From positions 248,001 to 312,000 of the forward strand of contig CANKZZ010000002.1 of assembly GCA_947488655.1 (NCBI GenBank): a stretch of 64,000 bases of DNA, given 5' to 3'. A program made the translations under genes and the position numbers. Below are positions 16,833 through 26,705 of this stretch, piece after piece. The notes under the pieces are model-generated. The model saw only the letters and a program-made list of their open reading frames with translations, was not told where the DNA came from and ran no database searches. Source of the stretch: an uncultured Psychroserpens sp. (lineage in GTDB: Bacteria; Bacteroidota; Bacteroidia; Flavobacteriales; Flavobacteriaceae). How positions within the stretch are numbered: the stretch's first letter is position 1; every line of letters starts with the position of its first letter.

Positions 16833-19130
16833 TTAAAACGAATAGCCAATTGCAAAATTAAGTACTGGTTCATCAAACTGAAAATCAAAACGCTCACCTT
16901 CTGGTAAGGATGGGTCATGAAATGGAGCTGCTAAATCAAACCTAATGACGAAGCCTTGAACGTCTACGCGAAGACCTAAACCAGTTCCCATACCTAATTC
17001 ATTAATGAAGTTTGATGAGAATTTATCTGTTGCCACACCATTAACCTCAAACGCTGGATTGGCTTCTGAGTTCCACACATTTCCTGCATCTACAAAAAAT
17101 GCGCCTTTAAAGAATGAAAAAATTGGGAATCGATATTCTAAGTTAGCTTCTAAACGTATGTTACCAGTTTGATCAAAGAATGTACCATCACTACTTGTGT
17201 CATTATCTTCGTTATAAGTTCCTGGTCCTAAGGATCGAATTCTAAAGGCTCGAACACTGTATGGTCCACCAGAGAAGTATTGCTTTACAAATGGAATGAC
17301 ATCAGAGTTTCCATATGCTAACCCATAGCCTGCAAATACTCTTGTAGCTATGGTTTGTTGTTTATCTTTTCCGAAGTTATAGTGAAATCTTGCATCTATA
17401 TCTGCTTTTGCATATTGTGCATACTCTAAGCCTAAAAAGGTTTTAGGGTCTCCTGCTGTTTCTTCTTTGCCAAGAAGGCTAATTGAGTTTCCTGCAACGT
17501 CTAAGGTAGAGTTTAGAAAAAACTGATTAGAACTGCTGGTATTACCAATTTCATTATAGGTAAATGAAAACGTTAATCCTGAAATAAATTGCTGATCGAA
17601 ACTACGTTTAAGAAAAGGGTTGTCATCTAAAATAGCTTCAAATTCTTCACTAGTTTTGGTGAGACTTGTATAATTAACCGAAATAGGATTTATTTCATAC
17701 GTTATATATTTATTGGCATTCCAGCTATACCCAAATAGTGCACTACCTGTAAGTAGTGTGTAAAGTTTACTTCTTTGTAAATAACTTACACCTAAACTTG
17801 TTTTAGTCTTTGGTATAGAGTATTCAAAAAAGTCGTCGTTTATAGTAAATGGAGAGATTACTCGTGGAAAAATTAACTCGCCTTTTAAGCCATACTCTAA
17901 ACTGCTTAAACCTGCGTTTTCTCCACTTGCAAACTGTGTTTCGTAACCAATATTTGTACTTAAATTTAAAGTTTCTCCTCCTTTAAATAAATTTCTATTA
18001 CTATAAGTTAATGACAGGTTTGGGCCAGCAAAATTATTAGATTTCGTAACAGCTTGTAGCTCTGCTCTAAAAGCGCGCTTGGTTAATGGTGATAAGAAAA
18101 TATTGGCTTCTAAGATGCCTAAACTGTCTGTTAAGAGAGAGTCTATTTCTTTATATTGAATATTTACATACTTATATGCACCAATTGTGGCTAAACGTCT
18201 AGATGTGTTTTTAGAAGTTTGAGGGTTGTAGAAATCTCCCTCCTTTATGGTTACAAATTTACCTAAGTGTTTAGGTTTAAAAAACAAGGAATCTTGATAG
18301 TAGCTTTTAGAATTATAACGCTCTTCTTTTGCAGTAATAGAGTCTTGTAAATCGTAATCTGGATAAATGTTAACTTTCCTAATTTTATATGGTACTATGG
18401 CTTTTTTAGGTACTTGAGCCTTAAGTTTTAAAAACAAATCAAAGCGTTTATTGTTATATTGATTTGTATCTGCCTCAAAAATGAAAAAATCTGGATTAGT
18501 ATTATAATATCCTTTGTTTTTTAATTCTGCATCTATTCTAAGTCGCTCTAATTTAAGATTTGACAAATCAAACCTCATATCTTTAATCAATGGAGATTTG
18601 TCTTTAGCTATTTTTACATCTTCATATAAAGGAGTAGGGATGGAGTCTAATTTGTAATTCTCCATCTTATAAGGTGCTGGTACTTTTAACGCATATGTTA
18701 CAGAAGCTTCTAATTCTTTTTCTTCAAAACTAGATGTAGCAGTACTGTAGAAAAACCCATTGTTTTCTAGTCGGTTGCGTAAAATATCTTCTATTTCATA
18801 AGTTTCTACATTAGATTGGTACACAGGTTTTTCTCCAATTTGTTTGTAGAGCCATCGGTTTATAAAACCTGGATTTTCTTTTTGAGTTTTATAGTAGTAA
18901 TATAATCCTGGACGCATACCTAAAAACTTAGAATTAGGTTTTGGTCTTAAAACCGTTTCTAATTCTGTTTTTAAAGCCTCTACATTTTGCACAGAAGAAT
19001 CTGCTTTAATTTCAATAGTTGCTCCTGTATATAAACGTTCTCCTTCTGGTACATACTTTTTAATGCTGCACGAGTGCAATAGGATTGCAAAGAATAGAAG
19101 GTAGGTAATATGTTTTATTGTATACTTCAA
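16833..19130 (-). CDS. tamL: TamL: BamA/TamA-family outer-membrane lipoprotein
   Basis: A 765-residue Omp85 protein. A lipoprotein signal ends in 'LLFFAILLHSC' (Cys21), the Bacteroidota variant of TamA. POTRA-like repeats occupy about 30-420, followed by a 16-strand-type barrel with the conserved 'YFSGGPYSVRAFRIRSLGPG' (the VRGF/VRGY motif reads VRAF) and 'FPIFSFFKGAFFVDAGNVW'. It ends in aromatic Phe. It is expected to work with TamB, encoded three bases upstream, in moving lipids or proteins to the outer membrane. The tamB-tamL pair is one transcription unit. Confidence 0.92.
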   Translation of the reverse strand: MKYTIKHITYLLFFAILLHSCSIKKYVPEGERLYTGATIEIKADSSVQNVEALKTELETVLRPKPNSKFLGMRPGLYYYYKTQKENPGFINRWLYKQIGEKPVYQSNVETYEIEDILRNRLENNGFFYSTATSSFEEKELEASVTYALKVPAPYKMENYKLDSIPTPLYEDVKIAKDKSPLIKDMRFDLSNLKLERLRIDAELKNKGYYNTNPDFFIFEADTNQYNNKRFDLFLKLKAQVPKKAIVPYKIRKVNIYPDYDLQDSITAKEERYNSKSYYQDSLFFKPKHLGKFVTIKEGDFYNPQTSKNTSRRLATIGAYKYVNIQYKEIDSLLTDSLGILEANIFLSPLTKRAFRAELQAVTKSNNFAGPNLSLTYSNRNLFKGGETLNLSTNIGYETQFASGENAGLSSLEYGLKGELIFPRVISPFTINDDFFEYSIPKTKTSLGVSYLQRSKLYTLLTGSALFGYSWNANKYITYEINPISVNYTSLTKTSEEFEAILDDNPFLKRSFDQQFISGLTFSFTYNEIGNTSSSNQFFLNSTLDVAGNSISLLGKEETAGDPKTFLGLEYAQYAKADIDARFHYNFGKDKQQTIATRVFAGYGLAYGNSDVIPFVKQYFSGGPYSVRAFRIRSLGPGTYNEDNDTSSDGTFFDQTGNIRLEANLEYRFPIFSFFKGAFFVDAGNVWNSEANPAFEVNGVATDKFSSNFINELGMGTGLGLRVDVQGFVIRFDLAAPFHDPSLPEGERFDFQFDEPVLNFAIGYSF

Positions 19131-19133
19131 AGG

Positions 19134-22100
19134 TTAATTCTTTTTTTCTTCTAGGCTTTTATTCGTAGCCTCTTCTTTAGCTTTAATATCGTCTTCGGCA
19201 GCTTTTTTATCGGCTTCAAGTTTGGCTTTTTTATCGCTTTGAGACTTAAAAATAGCATCCCAAAGTTCGTCAAACTGATTGAATTCTTGAGTAAAAATCA
19301 AAGCAATCCCACTAATAATTGTTTGTCCGTCAATAATATTTTCAAATTCACTCTTTCTAAAACCTTTTAATCTATATCTACCATCTTCTGAAACAATGTA
19401 CTCTAAACTTACATTACCAATCAAAGGCGTAGATTCTCCAGTTGTACTACTACCTTGAATATCTACTTCGCTACCAACTCTAACTATTAGACGGTCATTA
19501 AATAATTTTTTTTGAGCAGCAACATCTAGTTGTGTTCTATCTGTAGCGCTTTCCCCTTGATAATCTGTGTAACTATTAAGACCAAAGTCTAACTCTATGC
19601 CAGAGCTGCCTAATAATTTATTAGAGAATGCATTAAGCTGCTCTGATACTGCATCGTTAAGATTATCTCTAGCAATTGTAGCAAATCCTCCAGAGCTACC
19701 GTCACTTCCAGCATCTGGATAAAAACGATTAAGTACTAAAAGAGAAAATACTTGCTTGTTGAGTTCTCCCTCTTGTGCATTTACTTGTTGCACACGACTA
19801 TAGACTTGACCACCAATAGCACCTTGATCTTCTTCTGGCATATCTAGGCCAAATGATATTTTAGGTTGCAATAATTCACCGTCAATATTGAGGTATACAT
19901 TAAAAGGTAGTACTTGCCTATATTTATTTTTTACTGAAGGATCTGCTCCCGATATTTGTGGAGCCATAAGCGTAGAGGCAGATGTTTCTAAATTATAAAT
20001 AGCACGAACATCCAGCTTAGCATCAAAAGGGTCTCCAGACCAAGTTACACGACTGCCTGGTGCAATTAGAAATTTTCGGTTAACTAAATTATAGAGGTTG
20101 AGTTCGTAATGACCATTTGAAATTTCATAAGCACCTGTAAGAGATATTCTACCGTTTGGTACCATATTAAAAATAAGTTCTCCTTCTCCCGAAGCTCTAA
20201 AATTATCTCCAGTTTCTTTATCTATTACAACTGTAACTGCAGCGTCTTTACCAATTTTTATGAGCGTAGAAATATCAAAACCTTTTATAGTTGCAGTTTG
20301 CTCTTCGGTTTGCGTTAGAATAGCATCAGGGTTTTCTCTGTTAACGAAAGCAACTACACCATCTCGCTCTTCTATATTAGCATATGTTGAAGGCATCACA
20401 TAAGTAACATCTGTATTTGAGCCTAAGGTTAACTCTGCATTTAATTTTGGGATTTGTAAGTCTCCTGTAAGTTTAGCGTTGGCGTTAAATGTAGCTTTAC
20501 CATAAAAGTCTTCATTATCTTCTTGAGTTGCATTAAGCACCTGAAAATTATTTGCTTCTAAATCTAAATTGAAAGTTGGATTTATAAAACTTTCGGTTCC
20601 AATCTCACCAGACAATACAAGTGCATTATTATTCTCGTCCAAAACCGTAAAGTTAGACATTGAGAGACCTTCATTATTTACATTTAATGTCTCACTTTTC
20701 ATGGTGAACTTTGTATTTAATTTTGCCACATTTAGTCCAGCATTATTAAAGTTTAAAGCGCCATTATAAATTGGGTCTTGTGTTGTGCCAGTAACCTTAA
20801 ACTTACCATTAAAACTTCCATCGGCATTTTTGATTTCACCCAAGCTCAACGTATTTAAAGCTTGCATTTTAAATTCGTTTATATTTAAATTAAGATCTAA
20901 ATTGGCAGCAGTACTCGTTGCAGTATAATCTCCAACCAAATCAAAATCTATATCTCCACCTTTTAACCCTGCATTAAAGGCATAATTGTTATTAGATAAC
21001 GAATTTCCATTTAAACTCAATACTCCTAAATTAGTTTTAAGTATTTCTAAGTTTTTAATACTTAAATCTGCTAAGAAACCAGTTTGTCCAAAAGGGTCTT
21101 CTAATACAAAATCTCCATTAAGTTCTCCTGTAGCTAATTGAGACTCTGGATTTAAATAATTAAAGACTTCACTAATTTTAAAATTTTTGTAATCTATGGC
21201 AATATGAGTTTTAGCAATATTTGGTAAGTTGTTGGTTATTTCTATAGATTGATTGTCTTTTGAAATTTTGAAGTCATTAAACTCTAAGTTGTTTTCGGTT
21301 ATAATAATTTCATTGGTTAATGGGATGGTCCATTTATTTTTATTTAAAATCAAACTATCAGGATTAACAGTGAACCTTAAACGTTCTCTATTACCTGTTA
21401 TTTTAGTGTTAACATTCATAAGTTGATCACCATCATGATACCCTAAAAAATTTAAAGCTAATTCATTATTAGTCTGGTTACCTGAAATAACCGTTTTTGG
21501 AACATCTAGAGGTCCTGCAGTTATATTTTTAAAGCCAAGATTAAAGTTAAAATTCTCTTTATCTGTTGTCATGGCAAAGGTTAAACTGTCTAGCTCATTT
21601 CCGCTGTAATTAATATGAGGCGCAGTTATGTTGGCTTTAAGTAAACGAGCTTTTTCATTAAAATCTATAGCTATATCAATAGTATCTAAATCTTTTACAT
21701 TTACTAGAAAGACATCATTTAATAAAGGCGATTGTGATATTTTACCACTTAATTTTACATTAACAGGATTTGTAATTGTATCTGGCAGTTTTTCTTCTCT
21801 GTAAAAATAGCTTAACACATGTCTTTGTATAGCTTTACTAAAGGTTTGTGGGTCGCTATTAGATTTTAAATTAATATCAATCATTTTATTATTAAGTGAT
21901 ATAAATGTTGTGTCTTTTGTTACGCTGGCTAAAGCATCGAGATTACCTAATAAATAAGTTTTATTATCATAAACCACGACACCATCGTCTATAATTGCAG
22001 TAACGTCATAAGCCTCTGCATTACCTTTAAAATCTGCAAAGATTTTCATACCAGTTTTAACATTGCGTTGCATAACTCCAAGTGCTTGTAAATTGGCACC

Positions 22101-24275
22101 AATTACATCGAGCTCAACTGTGGCTTCTGGAGCAATAGAATCTAAAACCACAAACGCATCTAAATTTATATTTAGATTTTCGTCTTTATACTTTGATAAA
22201 ATATTACCAGTTCCGTTTTTTATTTTTCCTTTTAAATTGAGGTCGTTAATGGCGTAATTATTTAATTGAAATTTTGAAACCGTAGCGTCTAAAGTAGCAT
22301 CTAAGGTGTTAATTGTGGTTCCGCTACCTTGAGATTTTATATTTAAACTCAATGCTCCTAATTGTGGGTTATTGAGTAACTCATTTATTTTATAATCGTC
22401 TATGGTAACTACTGCATCGTAAAAAATCGTATTAGTATTTTTGAAATTACCGTCTATAGTTGCGATACCTTGTGTGGTTGTTAATTTCGCTTTCGCAGAA
22501 ATATCTTGTGGATTTCCACTTAAACTTCCTGCAATTAATACGTCATTTGGTAAATTGACACCTAATTGATTTTCATCTATAAATTTAAGTGCGTCTTCTT
22601 TTTTAGTTTTAATTGAAAACTGCGGAATGTTAAATCCAATCTTTTCAGGATTTGTTAGATTGCTTAGCTCACCTTTAGCAGATATTCTCGATGCAGCTCC
22701 CCAAAATATATTAGCATTTGTAAGATTAACTAATGCTAATGTTCCTGATGCATTGATATTACCTGTAAATGGTTTTTTACTTAATTTCTCTAAGTATATA
22801 TTGTTTTTAAGCTCTGGCTCAAATTTAAACGCCTCTTTTAAAGACACGCTAAACTCTGGAAAATTGATTGCTACTTTACTGTTTGCAGGCCTCTCAAAAA
22901 GTTCTTGTAATGATTTGTATTCTAATTGCGCAAAACCAGTTACAGCATTCTCATTAAGCTTAAAATTCAAATCTTTTATAATCATTTCGTTGTCTGTAAC
23001 ATTAAAGTTTAGAGCGAGTTGATTAAGGTTAAAGCCAGATATTTCATTAAACTGTAATTGATTTAATTGCAGTCCTGCTTGCTTTTCTTTTAAAATAATA
23101 TCTGTAGCTTTTAAAGTAAAATTTGATAGTGCAATAGCATTTGGATTAAAAACCTGAGATTTTGGTTGAGCACTTCCAACTGTGTAAGTAAATTGATTGT
23201 TTTCTAAATCTAACTCAGCAATATCAACCTTAAGTTGAGGCCATTCAAATTGTTGAATATCTGTTTTAGCTTCATCTTTTAAGTTTTCAAACTCTTGAGT
23301 TAATCCATTAATTTGTGCATTAGTTGTAACGTTAATTTTAGAATTTTTAAGCGTTATTTTATTTAATTTAAAATTGCTTTTAGAAAGAGTTATAGATGGT
23401 GTTTGGGTAGAAAACTCATCTATGTTAATATCTGCAATAATACGATCTGGTTGAGATTCATAGTACGCAACAACATTATTTAATTTTATATTTTCTGAAG
23501 TAAATTTAGGTAAAGGTACTTGAGTTGTTGTGGTATCTAATGCAATTGGTTTCTGGATAAATTTAATATTAGAGTTGCTCAGTTCAATTTCCGAAGCATC
23601 AAAAATCATATTTTCTAAATCGGTATTATTAATATTAGCGGTTAGCTGCCCAATCTTAAACCTACTGTCAATTCCAGCAACTTCATCATTAAATACAACA
23701 TCTATGGTACTAAAATTTAGATTTCCAATAACGATGTTTAAAGGTGTTGAGGTAGAGTCTACTGCTACAGTAGTCGTATCAACAGGAGCAAAAGCATCTA
23801 TCAAAAATTGAAAATTGTAACCTTCTATGGTGTCTTTTCTAATAATGTTAGCTCGTAAACCATCCCAATCTAAGGCATCAACTCCAATGGCTTGACCATT
23901 AATCATTTTCCAAAGAGGGATGTTGGCTTCTAATGATTTTGAATAGACTAACGTGTCTCCTTTGGTGTCTTCTAAAAAAAGACCATCTAGTTGTAAGTCG
24001 CCATCAAATGTGATAAATAATTTGTCTAGCTCAACTTTGGTATTAGTCCTATTTGAGACATAATTAACTACTTTGTCAACTATTATACCTTGACCCCAAG
24101 GACTCCTTATAAAGAGAATAAGCAGAAATAAAACAATAATTATACTTAAGAACACTCGACCAGTTCTGCGTAACCAGCGAAATTTTCTTTTTTTTGTAGA
24201 TTTAGGTTCTATGTTTTTGGTTTCGTTCAACGCGTAAATATAAGGTGTCAAAGTTATGCTAATTAGCATTATCAC
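19134..24275 (-). CDS. tamB: TamB-like translocation/assembly module protein
   Basis: A 1713-residue protein with one N-terminal membrane helix (about residues 40-62, after the basic 'KKRKFRWLRRTGR') and a very long beta-rich periplasmic region of AsmA/TamB type. The conserved DUF490 C-terminus is seen in 'YNLVNRKFLIAPGSRVTWSG' and 'DFGLNSYTDYQG..D.TQLDVAAQKKLFNDRLIVRVG'. The last 40 residues are a charged Lys/Glu/Ala tail. TamB-type proteins span the periplasm as a hydrophobic groove for phospholipid transport and dock to TamA/TamL. The start is uncertain: the ATG at 24275 gives 23 residues before the basic stretch and could be a few codons too early. Length is within the usual Bacteroidota range. 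Confidence 0.9.
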   Translation of the reverse strand: MIMLISITLTPYIYALNETKNIEPKSTKKRKFRWLRRTGRVFLSIIIVLFLLILFIRSPWGQGIIVDKVVNYVSNRTNTKVELDKLFITFDGDLQLDGLFLEDTKGDTLVYSKSLEANIPLWKMINGQAIGVDALDWDGLRANIIRKDTIEGYNFQFLIDAFAPVDTTTVAVDSTSTPLNIVIGNLNFSTIDVVFNDEVAGIDSRFKIGQLTANINNTDLENMIFDASEIELSNSNIKFIQKPIALDTTTTQVPLPKFTSENIKLNNVVAYYESQPDRIIADINIDEFSTQTPSITLSKSNFKLNKITLKNSKINVTTNAQINGLTQEFENLKDEAKTDIQQFEWPQLKVDIAELDLENNQFTYTVGSAQPKSQVFNPNAIALSNFTLKATDIILKEKQAGLQLNQLQFNEISGFNLNQLALNFNVTDNEMIIKDLNFKLNENAVTGFAQLEYKSLQELFERPANSKVAINFPEFSVSLKEAFKFEPELKNNIYLEKLSKKPFTGNINASGTLALVNLTNANIFWGAASRISAKGELSNLTNPEKIGFNIPQFSIKTKKEDALKFIDENQLGVNLPNDVLIAGSLSGNPQDISAKAKLTTTQGIATIDGNFKNTNTIFYDAVVTIDDYKINELLNNPQLGALSLNIKSQGSGTTINTLDATLDATVSKFQLNNYAINDLNLKGKIKNGTGNILSKYKDENLNINLDAFVVLDSIAPEATVELDVIGANLQALGVMQRNVKTGMKIFADFKGNAEAYDVTAIIDDGVVVYDNKTYLLGNLDALASVTKDTTFISLNNKMIDINLKSNSDPQTFSKAIQRHVLSYFYREEKLPDTITNPVNVKLSGKISQSPLLNDVFLVNVKDLDTIDIAIDFNEKARLLKANITAPHINYSGNELDSLTFAMTTDKENFNFNLGFKNITAGPLDVPKTVISGNQTNNELALNFLGYHDGDQLMNVNTKITGNRERLRFTVNPDSLILNKNKWTIPLTNEIIITENNLEFNDFKISKDNQSIEITNNLPNIAKTHIAIDYKNFKISEVFNYLNPESQLATGELNGDFVLEDPFGQTGFLADLSIKNLEILKTNLGVLSLNGNSLSNNNYAFNAGLKGGDIDFDLVGDYTATSTAANLDLNLNINEFKMQALNTLSLGEIKNADGSFNGKFKVTGTTQDPIYNGALNFNNAGLNVAKLNTKFTMKSETLNVNNEGLSMSNFTVLDENNNALVLSGEIGTESFINPTFNLDLEANNFQVLNATQEDNEDFYGKATFNANAKLTGDLQIPKLNAELTLGSNTDVTYVMPSTYANIEERDGVVAFVNRENPDAILTQTEEQTATIKGFDISTLIKIGKDAAVTVVIDKETGDNFRASGEGELIFNMVPNGRISLTGAYEISNGHYELNLYNLVNRKFLIAPGSRVTWSGDPFDAKLDVRAIYNLETSASTLMAPQISGADPSVKNKYRQVLPFNVYLNIDGELLQPKISFGLDMPEEDQGAIGGQVYSRVQQVNAQEGELNKQVFSLLVLNRFYPDAGSDGSSGGFATIARDNLNDAVSEQLNAFSNKLLGSSGIELDFGLNSYTDYQGESATDRTQLDVAAQKKLFNDRLIVRVGSEVDIQGSSTTGESTPLIGNVSLEYIVSEDGRYRLKGFRKSEFENIIDGQTIISGIALIFTQEFNQFDELWDAIFKSQSDKKAKLEADKKAAEDDIKAKEEATNKSLEEKKN

Positions 24276-24311
24276 AACGTTTATTGACGCTTTTAGTGTG
24301 TTATAGTTTTC

Positions 24312-25763
24312 TTAAAAATTTTGTTTCAAAAATTCGTTAGCATTAATATACAATACACGATTAATAATTTCTTCTGCTGAAATTTTATTTTTTGGAAGTA
24401 ATTGCGATTGATGTATGTTAAGATAATCACGAGCCTTATCAACCAGATAAGGTGTTATGTCTTTAATGTTTTCTGCTGTCCACAGTCCCTTAATTGGATT
24501 TACAATGCCATCAAAATCTGAGCCTATAGCAACGGTTTGCCATGCAAAAAGTCCATTTTTGTTTAGCAACTCAGCAATATGACGTATTTGTCTCCAAATT
24601 AAATCAGATTTATTGATGTAACGTCTTTTTTTACTAGGCCAATAAATTCTAGAAGCTCGTATTGCTTTTTGATTAGCAATACGACGCTCATCTAATTGCA
24701 AACCAAAAATACCTTTTGATTTTGCGATTCTCAAAATTTCAGAATCATAAAAATTAATATCGTCTTCTCTAAAGTATTGACTTTGCTCTGAGTCTGATGC
24801 ATTAGGTTCTTCAATAGAGCGTTTCCCATTTACTGCACCATGACTAACAATTATTGGAATATCTTCATTTGCGTAGTTCGTTTCTAAAAGTTTGTAATAG
24901 GTTGTCCTTGAGGCACGACTCATGTGTTTGACATCTATGAGAATACGTTTGTTGTCTGTGTTATCTAATAATTTGGCGATGACTTTAAAACCTAAATCTG
25001 TGATGTCTGTATCTAAACCTCTATTTTGATTTTTCTTTATAAGTCCAATATTAATGCTTCTCGCATGACCACAAATTTCATTAAAAAAATGATGTGCAAG
25101 TGTGAGGAAAAATGGTTTGTGATTCCAATTTTTTACTGTTTCAATATTATTTAAAACATTAGCTTCGTCTGCAGTGTTTATATTTAATTTTAAACCAGTT
25201 TCAAAAGCGTGACCGCCTTCTATTGTTGGTACGAGACTGATTATTTTTCGTGTAGCAGTTGAGGTGGTTATATTGGTAGATATTTCCGCATAACTAGAAA
25301 CTAATCTATAAGTAAAAGTTATACCATCAATAACTTGTGCAAAATTATCTAGTTGTTTGTAATAGTCATATTCATCGTTTAAATCTTGAAAATAACTGTT
25401 ATGATTCCTCAAATTATCAATACGTTTTTGACTAACACCTGCAGCTAAATTGACCAATAGATCTGGTAGGAATTTAACGCCTAGCATTTTGTCTTTGAGA
25501 AAATGTTTTTCAAAAGGGTAGAGTGAAATCACTACGATATTACAGTCTGCTTTTGCGAGTGCAGTTAGATCGGTTTGCGTGAATTTAGTTAAGGTTAATA
25601 TTTTATTGAATTGTCGTTCAATAAAATTTGGCGGACTATAATGCCATATCGAATTCTTGCGACCACTGTTGAGATTGTTTTGTTTTTGAGGTTGGTATTT
25701 AAAACTCTTACCGTAAGGTTTTAAGGATGGATGACAATGAATATCAATATATGAATTACTCAT
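24312..25763 (-). CDS. Membrane dipeptidase-like amidohydrolase (peptidase family M19)
   Basis: A 483-residue protein of the renal dipeptidase family. Seen: metal-site start 'YIDIHCHPSLKPYG' (His-x-His), 'PTIEGGHAF' (metal-bridging Glu), 'LTLAHHFFNEICGH', 'RILIDVKHMS', 'IVSHGAVNG' and 'AIGSDFDGIVNP' near the end. The family hydrolyses dipeptides, including D-containing ones. There is no signal peptide, so it is probably cytoplasmic. It lies 36 bases upstream of tamB on the same strand and may share its transcript. The insertions between motifs make it longer than the typical 330-400 residues. Exact substrate is unknown. Confidence 0.82.
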   Translation of the reverse strand: MSNSYIDIHCHPSLKPYGKSFKYQPQKQNNLNSGRKNSIWHYSPPNFIERQFNKILTLTKFTQTDLTALAKADCNIVVISLYPFEKHFLKDKMLGVKFLPDLLVNLAAGVSQKRIDNLRNHNSYFQDLNDEYDYYKQLDNFAQVIDGITFTYRLVSSYAEISTNITTSTATRKIISLVPTIEGGHAFETGLKLNINTADEANVLNNIETVKNWNHKPFFLTLAHHFFNEICGHARSINIGLIKKNQNRGLDTDITDLGFKVIAKLLDNTDNKRILIDVKHMSRASRTTYYKLLETNYANEDIPIIVSHGAVNGKRSIEEPNASDSEQSQYFREDDINFYDSEILRIAKSKGIFGLQLDERRIANQKAIRASRIYWPSKKRRYINKSDLIWRQIRHIAELLNKNGLFAWQTVAIGSDFDGIVNPIKGLWTAENIKDITPYLVDKARDYLNIHQSQLLPKNKISAEEIINRVLYINANEFLKQNF

Positions 25764-25815
25764 TTTAAGTGTGTTATACGTTAGAAAGTATGAGGTATTA
25801 ATATAACAAACTATA

Positions 25816-25860
25816 CTGTATTTTTAAAAACACAGTTAATTATAAGTTGTTAAACTTATA
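25816..25860. promoter_or_regulatory. Two adjacent 20-base palindromes in a divergent promoter region
   Basis: The 173-base gap between the dipeptidase gene (minus) and the fasciclin gene (plus) holds CTGTATTTTTAAAAACACAG (25816-25835, one mismatch between arms) and TATAAGTTGTTAAACTTATA (25841-25860, perfect 8-base arms around GTTA). Their centres are 25 bases apart. They could be operators for a dimeric regulator of either gene. AT-rich sequence makes chance palindromes common, so confidence is low. Confidence 0.35.
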
Positions 25861-25936
25861 TTAAATAGCACTTATTAAAAATCTAAAGTACAATACTCTC
25901 GTATATATAGTATAAACATTAAATAACTTAATTATT

Positions 25937-26587
25937 ATGAAATTTAGAACCAACAGAATATTAGGAACATTAGCATGTATGATGCTAATAACTTTAACCG
26001 CTTGTAATGACGGTAAAAAAGAAGCAGAAGAGAAGGCAAAAATGGAGCAGGAGCAAGTTGAAATGGAAATGAAGGCTGAAAAAGAAGAAATGGCGATGAA
26101 AGAAAAAGAAGAGGCTGAGAAAAAAAGAATAATGATGGAAAGCAGTATTGCTGAAAAAGCTATGGCAACAGCAGATCTTTCTACTTTAGTCACTGCTTTA
26201 AAAAGTGCAGACTTAGCTACAATGTTATCTGAGCCAGGAGAGTACACTGTTTTTGCACCTTCTAATCAGGCATTTTCAAAATTACCAAAAGGTACAGTTG
26301 AAAACTTATTAAAGCCAGAGAATAAAGAAAGCTTACAATCTGTATTGCAATATCATGTAGTACCAGGAAAAATAACTTCAGATAAATTGGCAGCTGCAAT
26401 TAAAGGCGCAAAAGGAAAATATACTTTTAAAACTGTAAAAGGTGAAGAGTTGACTGCCATGATGAGTGGTGACCAATTTGTGATTATGGATTCTAGAGGT
26501 AAAAAAGCCCAAGTAATTCAAGGAAATGTTGATGCTTCAAACGGAATCGTTTATGTTATTGATACAGTCTTGATGGCGAAAAAATAG
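25937..26587 (+). CDS. Fasciclin (FAS1) domain lipoprotein
   Basis: A 216-residue protein. The signal ends in a lipobox with Cys23 ('LITLTAC'). It is followed by a highly charged Lys/Glu/Met stretch (about 26-70) that should form a single helix or coiled coil, then one FAS1 domain (about 75-215) with the H1 box 'GEYTVFAPSNQAFSKLP' and H2 region 'LQYHVVPGKIT' plus 'ASNGIVYVIDTVLM'. FAS1 domains act in adhesion or surface attachment. The anchored coil would hold the domain away from the membrane. It is followed by a good terminator, so it is probably a single-gene unit. Confidence 0.92.
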   Translation: MKFRTNRILGTLACMMLITLTACNDGKKEAEEKAKMEQEQVEMEMKAEKEEMAMKEKEEAEKKRIMMESSIAEKAMATADLSTLVTALKSADLATMLSEPGEYTVFAPSNQAFSKLPKGTVENLLKPENKESLQSVLQYHVVPGKITSDKLAAAIKGAKGKYTFKTVKGEELTAMMSGDQFVIMDSRGKKAQVIQGNVDASNGIVYVIDTVLMAKK

Positions 26588-26612
26588 AAAATTTTGATTG
26601 ATTTATTGAATT

Positions 26613-26643
26613 AGGATGTGGTGAAAACTACATCCTTTTTTTT
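26613..26643 (+). terminator. Rho-independent terminator after the fasciclin gene
   Basis: AGGATGT (26613-26619) pairs with ACATCCT (26630-26636), with a ten-base loop, followed by an unbroken T run to 26643. It lies 26 bases after the fasciclin stop. Confidence 0.85.
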
Positions 26644-26705
26644 GTGGTATGTTTTAACCAAAGAAAATCATTAGATTGAACCTCTTAAATTTATATCTCT
26701 AATTT

